A stretch of DNA of 30,015 nt from positions 1 to 30,015 of the forward strand of contig CAJNOQ010001599.1 in the NCBI GenBank assembly GCA_905250885.1, read 5' to 3'. The stretch is from Didymodactylos carnosus (lineage: Eukaryota > Rotifera > Eurotatoria > Philodinida > Philodinidae). Shown piece by piece: positions 29,210-30,015 of the stretch (the stretch's first letter is position 1; each line of letters starts with the position of its first letter). The notes beneath the pieces are model-generated. The model saw nothing but the letters and a program-made list of their open reading frames with translations. It had not been told where the DNA came from and made no database searches. The translations under genes were made by a program, and so were the position numbers.

Positions 29210-29692
29210 ATTTTATTTTCCTCCTTCACTTTTTTGACCCAGAAATCACTTCTCTTTTTCTGAACTCTTATTTGTTCAGGAATTTCCTTTTTGTCACCTT
29301 TTTTCTTTTTTGGTTTTCTTTCTGTATACCACCAAATATAGGAGATAATATTCAGTAATAGGTTTTTTTGGATCAAATGATACAGTGGAGGTACGCATTC
29401 ATAGTACAAGGTAAAAAAATCGCACGTCGTCTTACACAAAAAATCTCAAGGCATATAGCCATATGACTAAATGATGGCAACAATTTTCAAACAGACAAAT
29501 TTTATCCGTCAATTGATGGTAATATTTGTCGCAGGAAATCATAAATGGCATCATGCTAAATTTTATCGTCCACTACATTATTTTAAAAGTTATCTTATAA
29601 TTTCAATAGTTAGAAGCGATGATAACGCTCATTTGCTATTAAGATACTTTGGATCCACCAGTTATGGTTACATAGATAGGGTCACAGTCAAA
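29210..29692. other. Spacer between the LamG gene and the retrotransposon fragment
   Basis: It contains a pyrimidine-rich stretch (about 29215-29330) that would be the 3' flank of the LamG gene, and AT-rich sequence. The open frame at 29471-29761 has no recognisable domain and runs out of frame over the start of the reverse-transcriptase fragment, so it is not called. Confidence 0.4.
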
Positions 29693-30015
29693 ATGGCGAT
29701 CTGCCTCAATCTCTACACTGTTCATGTAAGTTGTTTGCTGATGACGTTTCGTTGTATGTAGTGGCTTCCGATATGAAGCAAGCCCTTACTCAAATGAACA
29801 CTGATCTTGAGGTTATTTCTAAATGGTCGAAAGACTGGCTTTTGAATATCAATGTTTCCAAGACAAATGCCATGCTTTTTAGTCACTATAACAGAAATCT
29901 TCCACCTGCATTAGTCCTAGACGGTTCTCCTCTAGTCTACCTCGACAAAGTAACTCATCTGGGACTAGTATTAACTCCCAAGTTAGACTGGACTTGCCAC
30001 ATAGATTACATTTTT
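29693..30015 (+). mobile_element. 5'-truncated non-LTR retrotransposon, reverse transcriptase fragment
   Basis: In the frame of 29701 the sequence reads GDLPQSLHCSCKLFADDVSL and continues MNTDLEVISKWSKDWLLNIN, VSKTNAMLF and VTHLGLVLTPKLDWTCHI to the window edge. The FADD box is the catalytic motif of reverse transcriptases. The W-x(6)-LxINxxKT block and the HLGxxLxxKLxWxxHI block are typical of LINE-type (jockey/CR1-like) elements. The frame hits a stop at 29677-29679, and the upstream PQGSxLGPLLF motif is missing, so this copy is 5'-truncated or rearranged near 29690, as is common for non-LTR insertions. It is open to the edge, so the 3' part should continue outside the window. Confidence 0.8.

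Overview
The window looks like nuclear DNA of an animal, most likely a bdelloid rotifer. It is AT-rich, has very short GT-AG introns (about 52-76 nt) beside some long ones, carries a bacterial-type intronless gene, a TRIM-like B-box gene, a large LamG-repeat membrane protein, many non-autonomous foldback repeats and a non-LTR retrotransposon fragment. The species assignment is inference; no rRNA or other marker gene is present.

Layout. 1-2127: spacer with a dispersed 14-mer, then a single-exon B-box/coiled-coil/SPRY-like gene on the minus strand. 2128-10584: gene-poor. It holds a 1.9-kb foldback (3782-5679) whose left arm carries a 720-bp insertion with 8-bp target duplications, a cluster of TCACGCGTG-type motifs (7966-8617) and a 0.5-kb hairpin element (8939-9442). 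10585-12396: an uninterrupted 603-codon gene that fuses a degenerate short-chain-dehydrogenase-like domain to a bacterial-type GT-B glycosyltransferase. 12397-16264: two more foldbacks (12943-13863 with a TATGA duplication; 14058-15240).

16265-29209: one large multi-exon plus-strand gene is reconstructed here from splice signals, reading phase and domain homology. It encodes a predicted type II membrane protein: short cytoplasmic N terminus, one transmembrane anchor, Pro/Thr linker, a repulsive-guidance-molecule/VWD-type domain in which GDPH reads GDHH, Thr-rich linkers, and tandem pairs of LamG-like jellyroll domains (A1-B1, A2-B2, A3-B3). A decayed extra LamG exon sits at 20902-21098. The third pair is broken by about 2.1 kb of apparently non-coding DNA, so the 3' part may be a pseudogene or have an unusual intron.

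29210-30015: spacer followed by the 3' part of a reverse transcriptase ORF that starts abruptly and runs off the window. The three genes show no functional link to one another. The main themes are exon shuffling and decay in an extracellular protein, and an unusual density of long inverted repeats.
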